DNA from: an uncultured Collinsella sp.
GTDB lineage: Bacteria > Actinomycetota > Coriobacteriia > Coriobacteriales > Coriobacteriaceae
Length of the DNA stretch: 48,945 bases
Reading direction: 5' to 3'
NCBI GenBank assembly: GCA_902491565.1
Contig: CABUIE010000014.1
Coordinates: 1-48,945, forward strand
The position numbers and the translations under genes were made by a program. Positions within the stretch are counted from its first letter, which is position 1. Each line of letters starts with the position of its first letter. This document shows positions 1 through 10,800 of this stretch, piece by piece. Below the pieces are notes generated by a model that saw only the letters and a list, made by a program, of their open reading frames with translations, had not been told where the DNA came from and did not search any database.

Positions 1-1
1 G

Positions 2-35
2 GCGCCCCCGGACCCCAGGAGGGGCCGCGGGGGCG
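2..35. terminator. GC-rich hairpin, possible terminator of a gene outside the window
   Basis: CGCCCCCG at 3-10 pairs perfectly with CGGGGGCG at 28-35, and an inner ACCCC/GGGG segment extends the stem. There is no T-tract on the plus strand, and the minus-strand side lies outside the window. It may end a gene that enters from the left. Positions 36-175 show no gene. Confidence 0.3.
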
Positions 36-175
36 TTCGGCTAACTGCGGGAGCGAGCCATCAGCTCAATGTGTTCGGCTGAGATCGGAAATCAACCTTT
101 TTCTTCGATAAACGGTATTTAGGCGGCACTTAGGGACGTTCCTTTTCTGCCGGCACCCGGGGACACTCCTTGCTC

Positions 176-240
176 TGGTGCAATGGGGTCAGGTTTGTTT
201 GCACCAACTTGGTGCAGATTAACCTGATCTCATTGCACCA
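176..240. repeat. Nested palindrome, 'TTGCACCAA' family, copy A
   Basis: The outer arms TGGTGCAATG (176-185) and CATTGCACCA (231-240) enclose TCAGGTT/AACCTGA (189-195 and 221-227), which enclose TTGCACCAA/TTGGTGCA around 199-216. It lies 12 bp past the stop of the minus-strand gene at 253-1014. A second copy at 1103-1159 lies on the other side of that gene. The 40-bp cores (189-228 and 1112-1151) differ at about two positions. Related copies occur at 14857-14937 and, as a half, near 45251. Confidence 0.8.
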
Positions 241-252
241 ATCTCGCTTGCG

Positions 253-1014
253 TTAGATGAAGATCTCACATTCCCTGCGCTCGACGCAAGCCTTGCTCAG
301 CATCTGGGTAACGGCGGCAAGTTTGTTAGGGTCAAGTTTGCGAGCATTCTGCGAGCATACGGAGACGCAACGCATGCAGGAGATGCACGCCTCGCCATCC
401 ACCTGCCTTGGATCGTCCTTGTCGATAGCTCGAACAGGGCACAACGCAGCGCAAGCACCGCAGGAGACGCAATCCTCCGTTGCATGGGGCACCATACTGT
501 GGCCTCCAGCTTGCTTATAAGGACGATTGCCGGGAATAGAGGGCTCGGACGCAGCCCCGTTCAGTAGCTTTTGCCGGATTCGCTGCGCAAACTCTGAAAG
601 TTGCGCCACACCCTGCGCATCCGGTCGCCCAGCAGCAAACTGACGAGCAACGGAATGCTCGGCAATGGCAGAGACCGCTGCAACCACCCTAAATCCGGCA
701 CGCTTCGCAACGTCTTCCAGCTCAATAAGCGTATCCTCAAACGCGCGGCCCCCGTAAACACAAACCAAAACAGCCCGAGCTCCGTTGCCACGCACCATTC
801 CCAGTCGCTCAACCGCCACAGCTGGAACCCTGCCAGCATATGATGGGACGGAGATAACCGCAACGTCGCCCTTCGCCATCGAGACCCCGTGGAAATCCAA
901 CCCGCTATCGGTCAGATCGACAGTAACGATATTCCCATCCAGCGTCCCGGTCACAAGACCAGACACTTTCTCCGTTCCGCCCGTCGGACTAAACACAATT
1001 TCGAACATGCTCAT
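253..1014 (-). CDS. EFR1-type flavodoxin domain / 2x[4Fe-4S] ferredoxin protein
   Basis: This 253-residue protein begins with a flavodoxin-like FMN-binding segment (FSPTGGTEKV, residues 8-17). It ends in two Cys-rich clusters, CVSCGACAALCP and CISCMRCVSVC, the classic CxxCxxCxxxC pattern for two [4Fe-4S] clusters. The layout matches the EFR1-family ferrodoxins of anaerobes, which are predicted electron-transfer proteins of unknown partner. I chose the ATG at 1014 because a GGGGAGG ribosome site lies about 7 nt upstream. The open frame extends to 1164, but the extra 50 codons run through a palindromic repeat and are very unlikely to be translated. The gene stands alone and is bracketed by two copies of that repeat (176-240, 1103-1159). 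The family call is confident; the physiological role is unknown. Confidence 0.85.
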   Translation of the reverse strand: MSMFEIVFSPTGGTEKVSGLVTGTLDGNIVTVDLTDSGLDFHGVSMAKGDVAVISVPSYAGRVPAVAVERLGMVRGNGARAVLVCVYGGRAFEDTLIELEDVAKRAGFRVVAAVSAIAEHSVARQFAAGRPDAQGVAQLSEFAQRIRQKLLNGAASEPSIPGNRPYKQAGGHSMVPHATEDCVSCGACAALCPVRAIDKDDPRQVDGEACISCMRCVSVCSQNARKLDPNKLAAVTQMLSKACVERRECEIFI

Positions 1015-1102
1015 CGAACATCCTCCCCTACGCTTGATAACACACCAAGCCGCCCGCATGCTAAGACAGAGTATACGGCGCGCGGGGACACCCCGGTTTA
1101 GC

Positions 1103-1159
1103 GCAAAGGGGTCAGGTTTGTTTCCACCAACCTGGTGCAGATTAACCTGACCCCTTTGC
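1103..1159. repeat. Nested palindrome, 'TTGCACCAA' family, copy B
   Basis: GCAAAGGGGTCAGGTT (1103-1118) is the exact complement of AACCTGACCCCTTTGC (1144-1159). The interior matches copy A at 176-240 closely and in the same orientation. It sits about 90 bp upstream of the EFR1-type gene. An isolated CGTTACAGATTG at 1200-1211 matches one arm of the 59-bp repeat family described at 4197 but has no partner, so it may be chance. Confidence 0.8.
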
Positions 1160-1261
1160 ACCAAACTATGCTGTCTGCCTCATCGATTTGCATAATTTCC
1201 GTTACAGATTGCATATATTTACGTGATACCGCTGTGTTCTCCTGAGGTACCCCATCCCGGA

Positions 1262-1498
1262 CCGTGCAAAAAACGGAGTATTCTGCAACGCGCTCGTGCC
1301 AACACCGCCGCGAGCGGGCAAAACTGTAGGGCGCTGCATCATTTTGGGTTCCGCTATAACGAGAATGACGCACCTTTGCACCGGAAAACGGAAAAGTCTG
1401 ACTCAAAACGCTCGCTAGGGATATCCGAAGGCCACCGCTGGCGACGTCGAATCGTATGCAGGCAACTCGATCTGCAGAATACTCCAAAAAATGCACGG
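1262..1498. repeat. 237-bp element with 26-bp imperfect terminal inverted repeats
   Basis: The left end (1262-1287) and the complement of the right end (1473-1498) share CCGTGCA and GGAGTATTCTGCA around a 6-bp mismatch, so 20 of 26 positions pair. The interior has no convincing gene. Short open frames on both strands lack ribosome sites and recognisable motifs. The size and ends would suit a small non-autonomous mobile element, but no target-site duplication is obvious. This element fills most of the gene-free stretch 1015-1670. Confidence 0.5.
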
Positions 1499-1606
1499 CG
1501 CACCCCATGGGACCCATTGCCGCATGGCTGAAAACGGGCCTTCAGCATCCTCCAGGTGCATTCCTGAGCAAATCACACCGGACCAACGGTCGGATGCGGC
1601 AAACAA

Positions 1607-1638
1607 AAGGGCCCCGAGCATAGTTGCTCGGGGCCCTT
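1607..1638 (-). terminator. Rho-independent terminator of the DEAD-box helicase gene
   Basis: AAGGGCCCCGAGCA (1607-1620) and TGCTCGGGGCCCTT (1625-1638) form a perfect 14-bp stem with a 4-nt loop. Read on the minus strand it is followed by TTTTGTTTG, and it lies 33 bp past the helicase stop. Confidence 0.9.
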
Positions 1639-1670
1639 AGTTCGCCTCGCTCTAGCGTGCGACGCGTATG

Positions 1671-3926
<2,256 letters not shown>

Positions 3927-4432
3927 ATGTTGTTGTTCCTTATCTGCACGCGCAATGGGCACGGCATGCGGCCGCGCGGGCGTGCTTGGTAGTGCGCTAA
4001 TACATACAAAAACAGGTGCGCACAGAGAGGACGTTGCTCAGCACGCTGGCGATCGCTTTGGCAGCCCTATCACGCGCCGTCCAGACGCAGCAGCTCTAAG
4101 CGATGGAGCAGATTCGCCGCCGGTTAGTATACCCGTGCTTCGCATGCCCCCACGTAAACCACAGATGACGAGGCGGACGAGGTGGGCCTGGCCGATTGTG
4201 TCAATCTGTAACAGATGCAGGGCAAAACCGGGTCCAAATGTTACAGAACAAGACAGAGGGGGATTTCCGTCCAGTCCAAACCAAATCTCTCAGTCTTCCT
4301 GCAATTTCGAACATGTGGCCTATAATGTTGCTTTGGTTACACTATTTATTGTGCAGCCATTTAATACGTCGCCCACCGGGGCCATTAATTCCTATCGCCA
4401 TCTTGGCTAGGAAGCAATCAAAGGAGGTATCC
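3927..4432. other. Divergent intergenic region between helicase and FHA-protein genes
   Basis: These 506 bp hold one 59-bp palindromic repeat (4197-4255). They also hold a TATAAT at 4321-4326 that could be the -10 box of the FHA-protein gene, with no good -35 at the usual spacing. The 3963-4196 part shows nothing I can name. Confidence 0.4.
4197..4255. repeat. 59-bp 'CTGTAACA' palindromic element, unit 1 (singleton)
   Basis: The left arm TGTGTCAATCTGTAACA (4197-4213) and the right arm TGTTACAGAACAAGACA (4239-4255) are inverted copies of the family arm TGTCTCAATCTGTAACA with 1-4 changes. They enclose a 25-nt core. Thirteen complete copies occur in the window, and this singleton helps define the basic unit as arm-25-arm. 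Confidence 0.9.
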
Positions 4433-5395
4433 GTGGCAGCAGAGACGCCTTGCTCGGTCCTCTATAACGATATTCGCTCGTTCGGCGGTCTTAAACATCT
4501 CGAGATCGCCCGAATGCTCATCAATGGAAACTCTTATCTCGGCAGTACCCTGCTCGAGAAATGCTCTTCCAACCGCTCGTATCTCACCCGTTACATCGTC
4601 CATCGCAAGCCTGACCAGTGCGCACCCTCCATCTACAGCGACTTTACCGTCACCACACTCAACCTTTCCTCGGCAATCTGCAGCAAGCTCGGCGGCGGCG
4701 AGTCCGCCTATCGGGCAATCGCCGAGCACTATCGCGGTCCGGCCGCCAACGAAATGATGTCGGCTCTCGCCAGCTACAAGCTGGACAGCCGCCTATATGC
4801 AAATGCCCTCAATCGCATCGACAACTTCGACGGCAATGCCGTGCGCGAGAAAAGCACGCTTTACCTTATGCTCTTTGTGGCAACGGGGGCGCTCGCCGAT
4901 CCCGTTCAGGGCGTGGCCACCGTCGAGCGCTTTTGCAGCAGCAAGACGGGCGGGCACTTCGGCACCACCGAAACTACCGTCGGACGTGGCTTTATGAACA
5001 GCCTGGAACAGCCGCGCACCGTCGCCCCCAACCTCGGTCTGCTCAGAACCCATGCCGACAACTGCGCCGACATGCAAATCCATCCCCTCACACGCGATCC
5101 GCGCGGCACCGTGATTGGTTCTTTGCCCAAAACCTCGCCCAGCATCACCGATGTGGGCGCCGACGCATCGCGCGAGCATCTTCGCATTTGGCTCGAGGGT
5201 GAGCACTGGTACGCCCAGGGCCTTGGATCGACCAACGGCACAGTGCTCGAATCGGGCGCGGGCGACGGCGATATTGTGATTGAGCCGCCGCGCGACCAAC
5301 GCGAGCCCGGCAAAGTCTATCCCCCCGTGGAAATCGCCAACAGCGACAGGCTCCATCTGGGTCTCTACACGACATTCCTTGTCATTGTGGACTAG
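4433..5395 (+). CDS. FHA-domain protein
   Basis: This 320-residue protein carries a forkhead-associated domain at its C-terminus (roughly 205-320). It has IGS at 228-230, SREHLRI (246-252) and GSTNGT (265-270), the positions that contact phosphothreonine in FHA domains. The first 200 residues are not recognised and have no signal peptide or membrane segment. A GTG start is chosen because AAAGGAGGT lies ideally upstream; the frame is open further upstream but without a ribosome site. It lies just before a membrane Ser/Thr kinase gene on the same strand, separated by a terminator hairpin. By analogy with other kinase-FHA pairs it may read that kinase's phosphorylation, but this is inference. 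Confidence 0.82.
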   Translation: MAAETPCSVLYNDIRSFGGLKHLEIARMLINGNSYLGSTLLEKCSSNRSYLTRYIVHRKPDQCAPSIYSDFTVTTLNLSSAICSKLGGGESAYRAIAEHYRGPAANEMMSALASYKLDSRLYANALNRIDNFDGNAVREKSTLYLMLFVATGALADPVQGVATVERFCSSKTGGHFGTTETTVGRGFMNSLEQPRTVAPNLGLLRTHADNCADMQIHPLTRDPRGTVIGSLPKTSPSITDVGADASREHLRIWLEGEHWYAQGLGSTNGTVLESGAGDGDIVIEPPRDQREPGKVYPPVEIANSDRLHLGLYTTFLVIVD

Positions 5396-5396
5396 C

Positions 5397-5429
5397 ACGG
5401 ACGGCGATCGGAAGACGGTCGCCGTCCGT
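5397..5429 (+). terminator. Terminator of the FHA-protein gene
   Basis: ACGGACGGCGA (5397-5407) pairs perfectly with TCGCCGTCCGT (5419-5429) and is followed by CTTTCGTCTTC. It begins 2 bp after the stop codon, so the kinase downstream probably has its own promoter or depends on read-through. Confidence 0.8.
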
Positions 5430-5525
5430 CTTTCGTCTTCTACCTTCTGCGTCGTAAACGACAATACTCAGCGGCATACGTGGGCAGTGCGGCTATCATG
5501 GTTCTTTACCGATATCCGCACTGCT

Positions 5526-5537
5526 CACGTATACGTG
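5526..5537. promoter_or_regulatory. 12-bp perfect palindrome upstream of the kinase gene
   Basis: CACGTATACGTG lies 29 bp before the kinase start codon, and a related CATACGTG occurs about 50 bp further upstream. It could be an operator; no regulator is identified. Confidence 0.25.
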
Positions 5538-5566
5538 CGGCAACCCATGCCAGACAAAGGAACGCC

Positions 5567-7651
5567 ATGGATACTACCGATAGCGCCTATGGCGACAAAC
5601 TCATCCGTCTTGACACGTTCGACACCGCCGTGGCGGTCGACCCCAGCGCCGAGGACGAGGCCAAGCGTCGGTTTATGACGCTTATTCTCCAGACGGCCCA
5701 CCGCAACAACGGCAACATCGGGCACGTGCTGCGCGCGACCAACACGAGCGGCGAGGTCTTTGCCGTCAAGCTACTCAAGGACAACGCCATCCTTTCCGGC
5801 CAAGCCCCCGACCGTTCCGCCGAGCAATCGGCAGCGCACCTGGCCAACACCGCCGCGCTGTTCGAGGAGCACCGTCATCTGTGTACCGTCTCGCACCTGC
5901 GCGGATTTCCACGCGTCTATGGCTACGGATCGTGCGAGGATGACCCGCTCATCCTCATGGAGTGGGTCGAGGGCACCTCACTCAAGCAGGCGCTACCTCT
6001 GCTTCCGCACGACGCCTCGGGCGGGCTGACCACCCAGATGGTCGCCGCCGTCGGAAACGCCGTGCTTCGTGCGCTCTTGATGACCCAAGGCCTCGTGAAC
6101 CCGGTCATCCATCGCGATCTGTCGCCTGCCAATATTATGTTCCGTACCACCAGCCGAACGCTCGAGCAGCAGATTGCCGATTGCTCCTTTGACCCCTGCC
6201 TCATCGACATGGGCTCCGCGACCATGGCTCTCGGCGACGACACGATCACCCGGCGCGCCGACATCTGGCGCTTTGCCACGCCCGCATACGCCGCGCCCGA
6301 GATGCTCACGCAGGATATCGAAGGCATCGCGGCCCTTCGCCGTTCGCCGGCAATCGACGTCTATGCGCTTTCGAGCATTTTGTACCAGCTCTACAGCGGT
6401 CGCAAACCGTTCGATGTCGAGTCGACGGGTGCCGCGGCAACCGGCTCGTTCTACCTCATAAAGACCAAGACCAAGCCGGCACCGCTCGAGCCGCGCTGCA
6501 AGGACGATGAAGCGCTCGTCCAGATCATCATGAAAGGCATCTCAGTCGAGCAGGGCGATCGTCCCACCGAGCAGCAGATGCTCGAGGTGCTCTCGGCATA
6601 CCTCACCGATGCCGAATCCGAGGGCCGCGAAGGCGCAGGAGACGAGGCCGCGATTGATATCGATTCTGGTACGCACCTTAAGGTCGACGTCGCCGGCGAG
6701 CGCGCGAGAGAGATCCTGGAGCAGGCCCGGCACGATACCATGACCCGCCGCCGCTTTATTATCGGTGGCGTTGTCGCAGCCGTTGCGGGGCTTGGCGTTA
6801 TCGGGGCGGCAACCCATGGCTTTGGCATCCCCGACTACTTGGACGGCATCCGCGGTTCACTTGACGACTACACCTGGGATCAGCTGCAGGAGATTTCGCT
6901 CAAGATTAAGGCCGCCGAGACCCGTAGCGAGGCACGCGAGATTGCCAAGCGCTATCATCTGCTCGATGACAACGGGCATATCCCCTATCCATGCACTAAG
7001 CGCGTGAAGCTCACCAATGGGCTGCACGTCGGCGCGCAGCTCGTGGGCATCCGCCACGACGAGCTTCTGGACGGGACGGGCAAGGCCGGACTGACGTTTA
7101 TGTTCGATGCGGGTATTGCCGAGCGCAACGCTGCGGCTGAACCGCCGAGCGCAGGCTGGGCAGATTGCGAGCTGCGGGAATGGCTCAACGGCGACAGCCT
7201 TAAGCTGCTGCCCAACGAGTTGCGCGCACTCATCAAATCTGTCAAAAAGATCTCGAATAACGCTGGCGCCGCCAACAGTGCATCGTGTCTGAACGAGTTG
7301 CCCGCAACCCTTTGGCTGCCCGCCATGGTCGAGCTGTGCGGTACGCAACCGCCCGATTCGTTTGCCAAGGACTATCACTACCTGGCAGACATCTACAACG
7401 GCGAGGGCAAGGAGTATCAGCTCTTCCGCGAGCTCAAGGTGAGCCCGTATTCCACGAACGAGACGATGGTCCGCCAGTGGAAGGGCAAGGACACCTGCTG
7501 GTGGGAGCGCACGGTGAGCCCCGACTCATCGGAGACCGAAGGCACGCTCTATTTGAATCGCGTTGGACACGACGGCGACGTCTTTACGTACGCAACGCCT
7601 GCGGACAAGCCAAACAAACGAACCTGTGTGATCCCCGGATTCTGTATCTAG
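5567..7651 (+). CDS. Membrane Ser/Thr protein kinase with extracytoplasmic DUF6273-like domain
   Basis: This is a 694-residue, Hanks-type kinase followed by a membrane anchor and an outer domain. The kinase part (about 45-350) has the ATP lysine in AVKLLK (Lys68), HRDLSPAN (Asp184, Asn189), LIDMGSA in place of the usual DFG (Asp214) and AAPEM (about 242-246), so the catalytic residues are present. TRRR at 393-396 precedes a hydrophobic segment (about 397-416), which puts the C-terminus outside the cell. Residues about 480-694 resemble DUF6273, with GWADCELREWLNGD (530-543) and TLWLPAM; this domain is found attached to many surface and lipoproteins, ligand unknown. The ATG is preceded by AAAGGA. 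There are no PASTA repeats, so it is not PknB-like. The nearby FHA protein is a plausible phospho-reader (inference). Confidence 0.88.
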   Translation: MDTTDSAYGDKLIRLDTFDTAVAVDPSAEDEAKRRFMTLILQTAHRNNGNIGHVLRATNTSGEVFAVKLLKDNAILSGQAPDRSAEQSAAHLANTAALFEEHRHLCTVSHLRGFPRVYGYGSCEDDPLILMEWVEGTSLKQALPLLPHDASGGLTTQMVAAVGNAVLRALLMTQGLVNPVIHRDLSPANIMFRTTSRTLEQQIADCSFDPCLIDMGSATMALGDDTITRRADIWRFATPAYAAPEMLTQDIEGIAALRRSPAIDVYALSSILYQLYSGRKPFDVESTGAAATGSFYLIKTKTKPAPLEPRCKDDEALVQIIMKGISVEQGDRPTEQQMLEVLSAYLTDAESEGREGAGDEAAIDIDSGTHLKVDVAGERAREILEQARHDTMTRRRFIIGGVVAAVAGLGVIGAATHGFGIPDYLDGIRGSLDDYTWDQLQEISLKIKAAETRSEAREIAKRYHLLDDNGHIPYPCTKRVKLTNGLHVGAQLVGIRHDELLDGTGKAGLTFMFDAGIAERNAAAEPPSAGWADCELREWLNGDSLKLLPNELRALIKSVKKISNNAGAANSASCLNELPATLWLPAMVELCGTQPPDSFAKDYHYLADIYNGEGKEYQLFRELKVSPYSTNETMVRQWKGKDTCWWERTVSPDSSETEGTLYLNRVGHDGDVFTYATPADKPNKRTCVIPGFCI

Positions 7652-7692
7652 AGAGCGGGCGTCTTGCCGTGACGGGACCCCTCCCCGGCAAT

Positions 7693-7751
7693 TGTCTCAA
7701 TCTGTAACAGTTAGAGGTCATATTTGCTGCTAGATGTTACAGAACGAGACA
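7693..7751. repeat. 59-bp 'CTGTAACA' palindromic element, unit 2 (singleton)
   Basis: The left arm TGTCTCAATCTGTAACA (7693-7709) is the family consensus. The right arm TGTTACAGAACGAGACA (7735-7751) has two changes. The core is 25 nt. It lies 42 bp after the kinase stop and 140 bp before the LPXTG-protein start. Confidence 0.92.
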
Positions 7752-7891
7752 TTAGCTTGCCGAGAACTTCGACTCATAAATGTGACTCAAGTGTGTCGAT
7801 ATTTTCTTGCCAATGTTGCGCAACAGAAACCCTTTCGGCGGTCGTAACGTACGAATTGTCATAGGTACCCCTTCAACGATTGGGAGAAGAA

Positions 7892-10800
7892 ATGGCAAAG
7901 TACGCACCTAAACACTTGGAAGTCTCAGTCGGCGCCGAGCCCCATCGCGCATTCGCGGGTCACAAGACCGCGCGACTCGCCGTCACCGCAGCCACCACCA
8001 TCGCAATGACCGGCTCGTCGTTGCTCGCCCCGTTCTCGGCATTTGCCAACGATCTGAGCGACACCACGGCACAGGACGCAATCATGTCCCCGCTCGCCGC
8101 CCACGCCGGCGAGGCGGCAGGCTCCGCAGTAAAGACGAACGCCCAGAAAATTGCCGACTTGCAGGCCGCAATCGACGCCGCAAAGGCTGCCGAGGCAGAA
8201 GCCAAGTCCGACTACGACACGGCGGTTGCCCCCTATACCGAAAAGCAGACGGTCCGCGACAACGCCCAGACTGCCTACGACGCTTCCGTCTCCGACAATT
8301 CGCAGGCAGAAGCCGCCGCGCGTGCCGAATACGCCCGTCAACTCGATGAAAGCGTCAAGGCGGCCAACAGCGCCAGCGCCACGTTAAAGGATGCCCAGAG
8401 CAAGCTCGACACGGCCAAGGCCGATGCCGAAAGCAAGACGAAGGCACTCGACTCCGCAAAGCAGGCGGCAGCCGACGCACGGGCCAAGCTTGAGGAAGCC
8501 CAGAAGGCAGCCGCCAACGCAACGCCGGAGGAAATCAAGGCCGCCGAGCAGTCTGCCGCAGATGCCCAGAAGGTTCTTGACCAGGCAAAGGCCGCAAAAA
8601 CCGCTGCCGACTCCGCACTCGCCGATGCCCAGCAGGCTCGGAGCGCCGCGCAGAGCGCTTACAACGAGGCGTCAGGCACGCTGGCTTCCGCTCAGCAGGC
8701 AAAGACCGCCGCGGATGGTAAGGTAGTCGCGGCACAGGCAGCGTATGACAGCGCGCAAGCCGATTTGGCAGCCGCAAAGGCAGGCGCCGAGGGCCCGGAG
8801 TATGACGCCGCTCAGGCAAAGGTCGATGCCGCCCGAAGCGCACTCGATCAGGCGAAGCAGCAGCAGGCGGCTGTCGAAGCAGGTCTTTCTCAGGCAAATA
8901 GTGACGTTGCATCCAAGCGGGACGCCCTCACCGGTGCCGAAAGCGAGCTCGAAGCCAAGAAGCAGACAGTCGCAGCAGCCGAAAATGATGTAACGGCAGC
9001 CCAGGCGAAAGCCGATGCGGCGCAATCGGAGTTGACCTCGGCAAAGCAGGTGCATGCTGCCGAGCTGGAGAAGGCAAAGGCCGCTCAGAAACAAGTCGAC
9101 CAGGCAAAAGCCGAGAAGGAGCAAGCAGACAAGGCGCTCGAAACTGCCAAGACAAACCAGGCGGCCGCCGATCAAGCCGTTGTCGATGCACAGAAAGCAT
9201 ACGATACGTGCAAGGCGGCAGCCGATAAGGCTACGACGGCGGAGGCGCAGAGCGTCATCGGCTTTTACCAATTCATCGGTGCCAACGATGCTGCAGACAT
9301 CATCTATAAGCAGAGCGACTTAAACCCAACGACCATCGGCGATAAAAAGGACGGCACGTCACTCGACAACGTCAAGCTTTCGTTTGGCAAGCTGCGCGAG
9401 ATTAATGAATATCGCAAAAGCGTCGGCCTTAGCGAGCTTAAGGTGACGGCCGAGCAGATGGCAATTGCTCAGTCGAACTCCAATTACTCAGACGCCATGC
9501 TAGACCATTCAGACTATGCGCGATTCGAAAATGCCGCATGGAACTATGACTTGAAAAGAAATGTCGCACACCAGTGGGTTGATGAGGAAAAGAATATATT
9601 TGACCAGGCCGCAGCGAAAGCCGGCCTTGGCGAAATTGCCCCCAAAGATGCTTGGGATACTTTCTGGAGCCACGGCACCGAATTCGGAGAGCAAAAGGTA
9701 GGCTTTGGCACCGTCGGCCACTATTTGAATATCGTACAGCCTGACGCCAAAACCATGGGATACGGCATTAATTCTCGAGGAACTCATCTCTCATATACCT
9801 ACATCTTGGAGGTTGACGACAACTACGGTTCGTACGAGAAAGAATATTCAATCGATGAACTCGAGAGTCTCTTTGATCAATATCAGCTGAGTCTCTCCAA
9901 GGCCAGCGAAAACCTTGCCGCTGCAAAAGCGAACCTTGAGCAAAAGCGCAGCACAGCGGCATCGAAAGCCGATGCCGTAAAGGCAGCAGAGACCCTCGTC
10001 GCTCAAAAGCGAGAAGGCGTTGATACCGCGAACAGCAACCTTGCCACCGAAAATGGCAACGTGGCAGGTGCCGCTGCCGAGGTCGCTCAAGCAGAGCAGA
10101 ATCTCGCCAAGGCAAACGGAAAAGTTGCCGAAGCCGAAGACCAGGTTAAAGCCGCCCAAAGCAACGTGGCGCCCGCAGAGCAGGTCGTCAACCAGAAGCG
10201 CGCCGAGCTTAAGGCATCGCAAGAGCAAGCCGCTCAGAGTCAGAAGAAGGTTGATGACGCCAAGGCAGAGGCTCTCTTAAAGCAGCAGGCTCTGCAAGAT
10301 GCAAGGAAGGAACTTGCCAAGTATTCTGCCGATGTTGCTGCGGCCCAGGAGAAGGCTGACAAGGCCCATCAAACGCTCGATGAAGCCACGGCGGCTCAGA
10401 CGTCTGCCCAGAGCGCTCTTGAAAAGGCGGAGCGCGACGCGGCTGCCAAGAAGCAGGCCCTCACTATCGCCAAGGACGGCGTCGAGGCCAAGGCAGCGAC
10501 CGCGGAGCACGCCGCGAGCGATCTGACCACGGCGGAAAACGACTTTGCTTCAAAGCAGGCACATGCCGATGCGTTGAACAACGCGGCCGATAATCTCGCC
10601 ACGGCCGAGGCAGCCAAGAAGGACGCCGACGCAGCAGTGACTGCGGCCGAAACTGCTCTTAGTGCGACGAATGATGCCGTAGCGAACGCCGAGCAGGCGG
10701 TCGAGAATTCTCAGGCCGCACCGGACGCCGCTGCCGCCGCTCTCGGAAAGCTCAAGTCCGTCAATGTCGAAAACGGCATCGCAACCGGCTCCGATGCAAA

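Noticed and set aside
1200..1211. Half copy of the 59-bp repeat arm
   Set aside because: Only 12 bases match and no partner arm lies at the expected distance, so chance cannot be excluded.
1098..1517. Possible minus-strand gene of 139 codons upstream of the EFR1-type gene
   Set aside because: It runs through a palindromic repeat and the 237-bp element, with no ribosome site and no motif.
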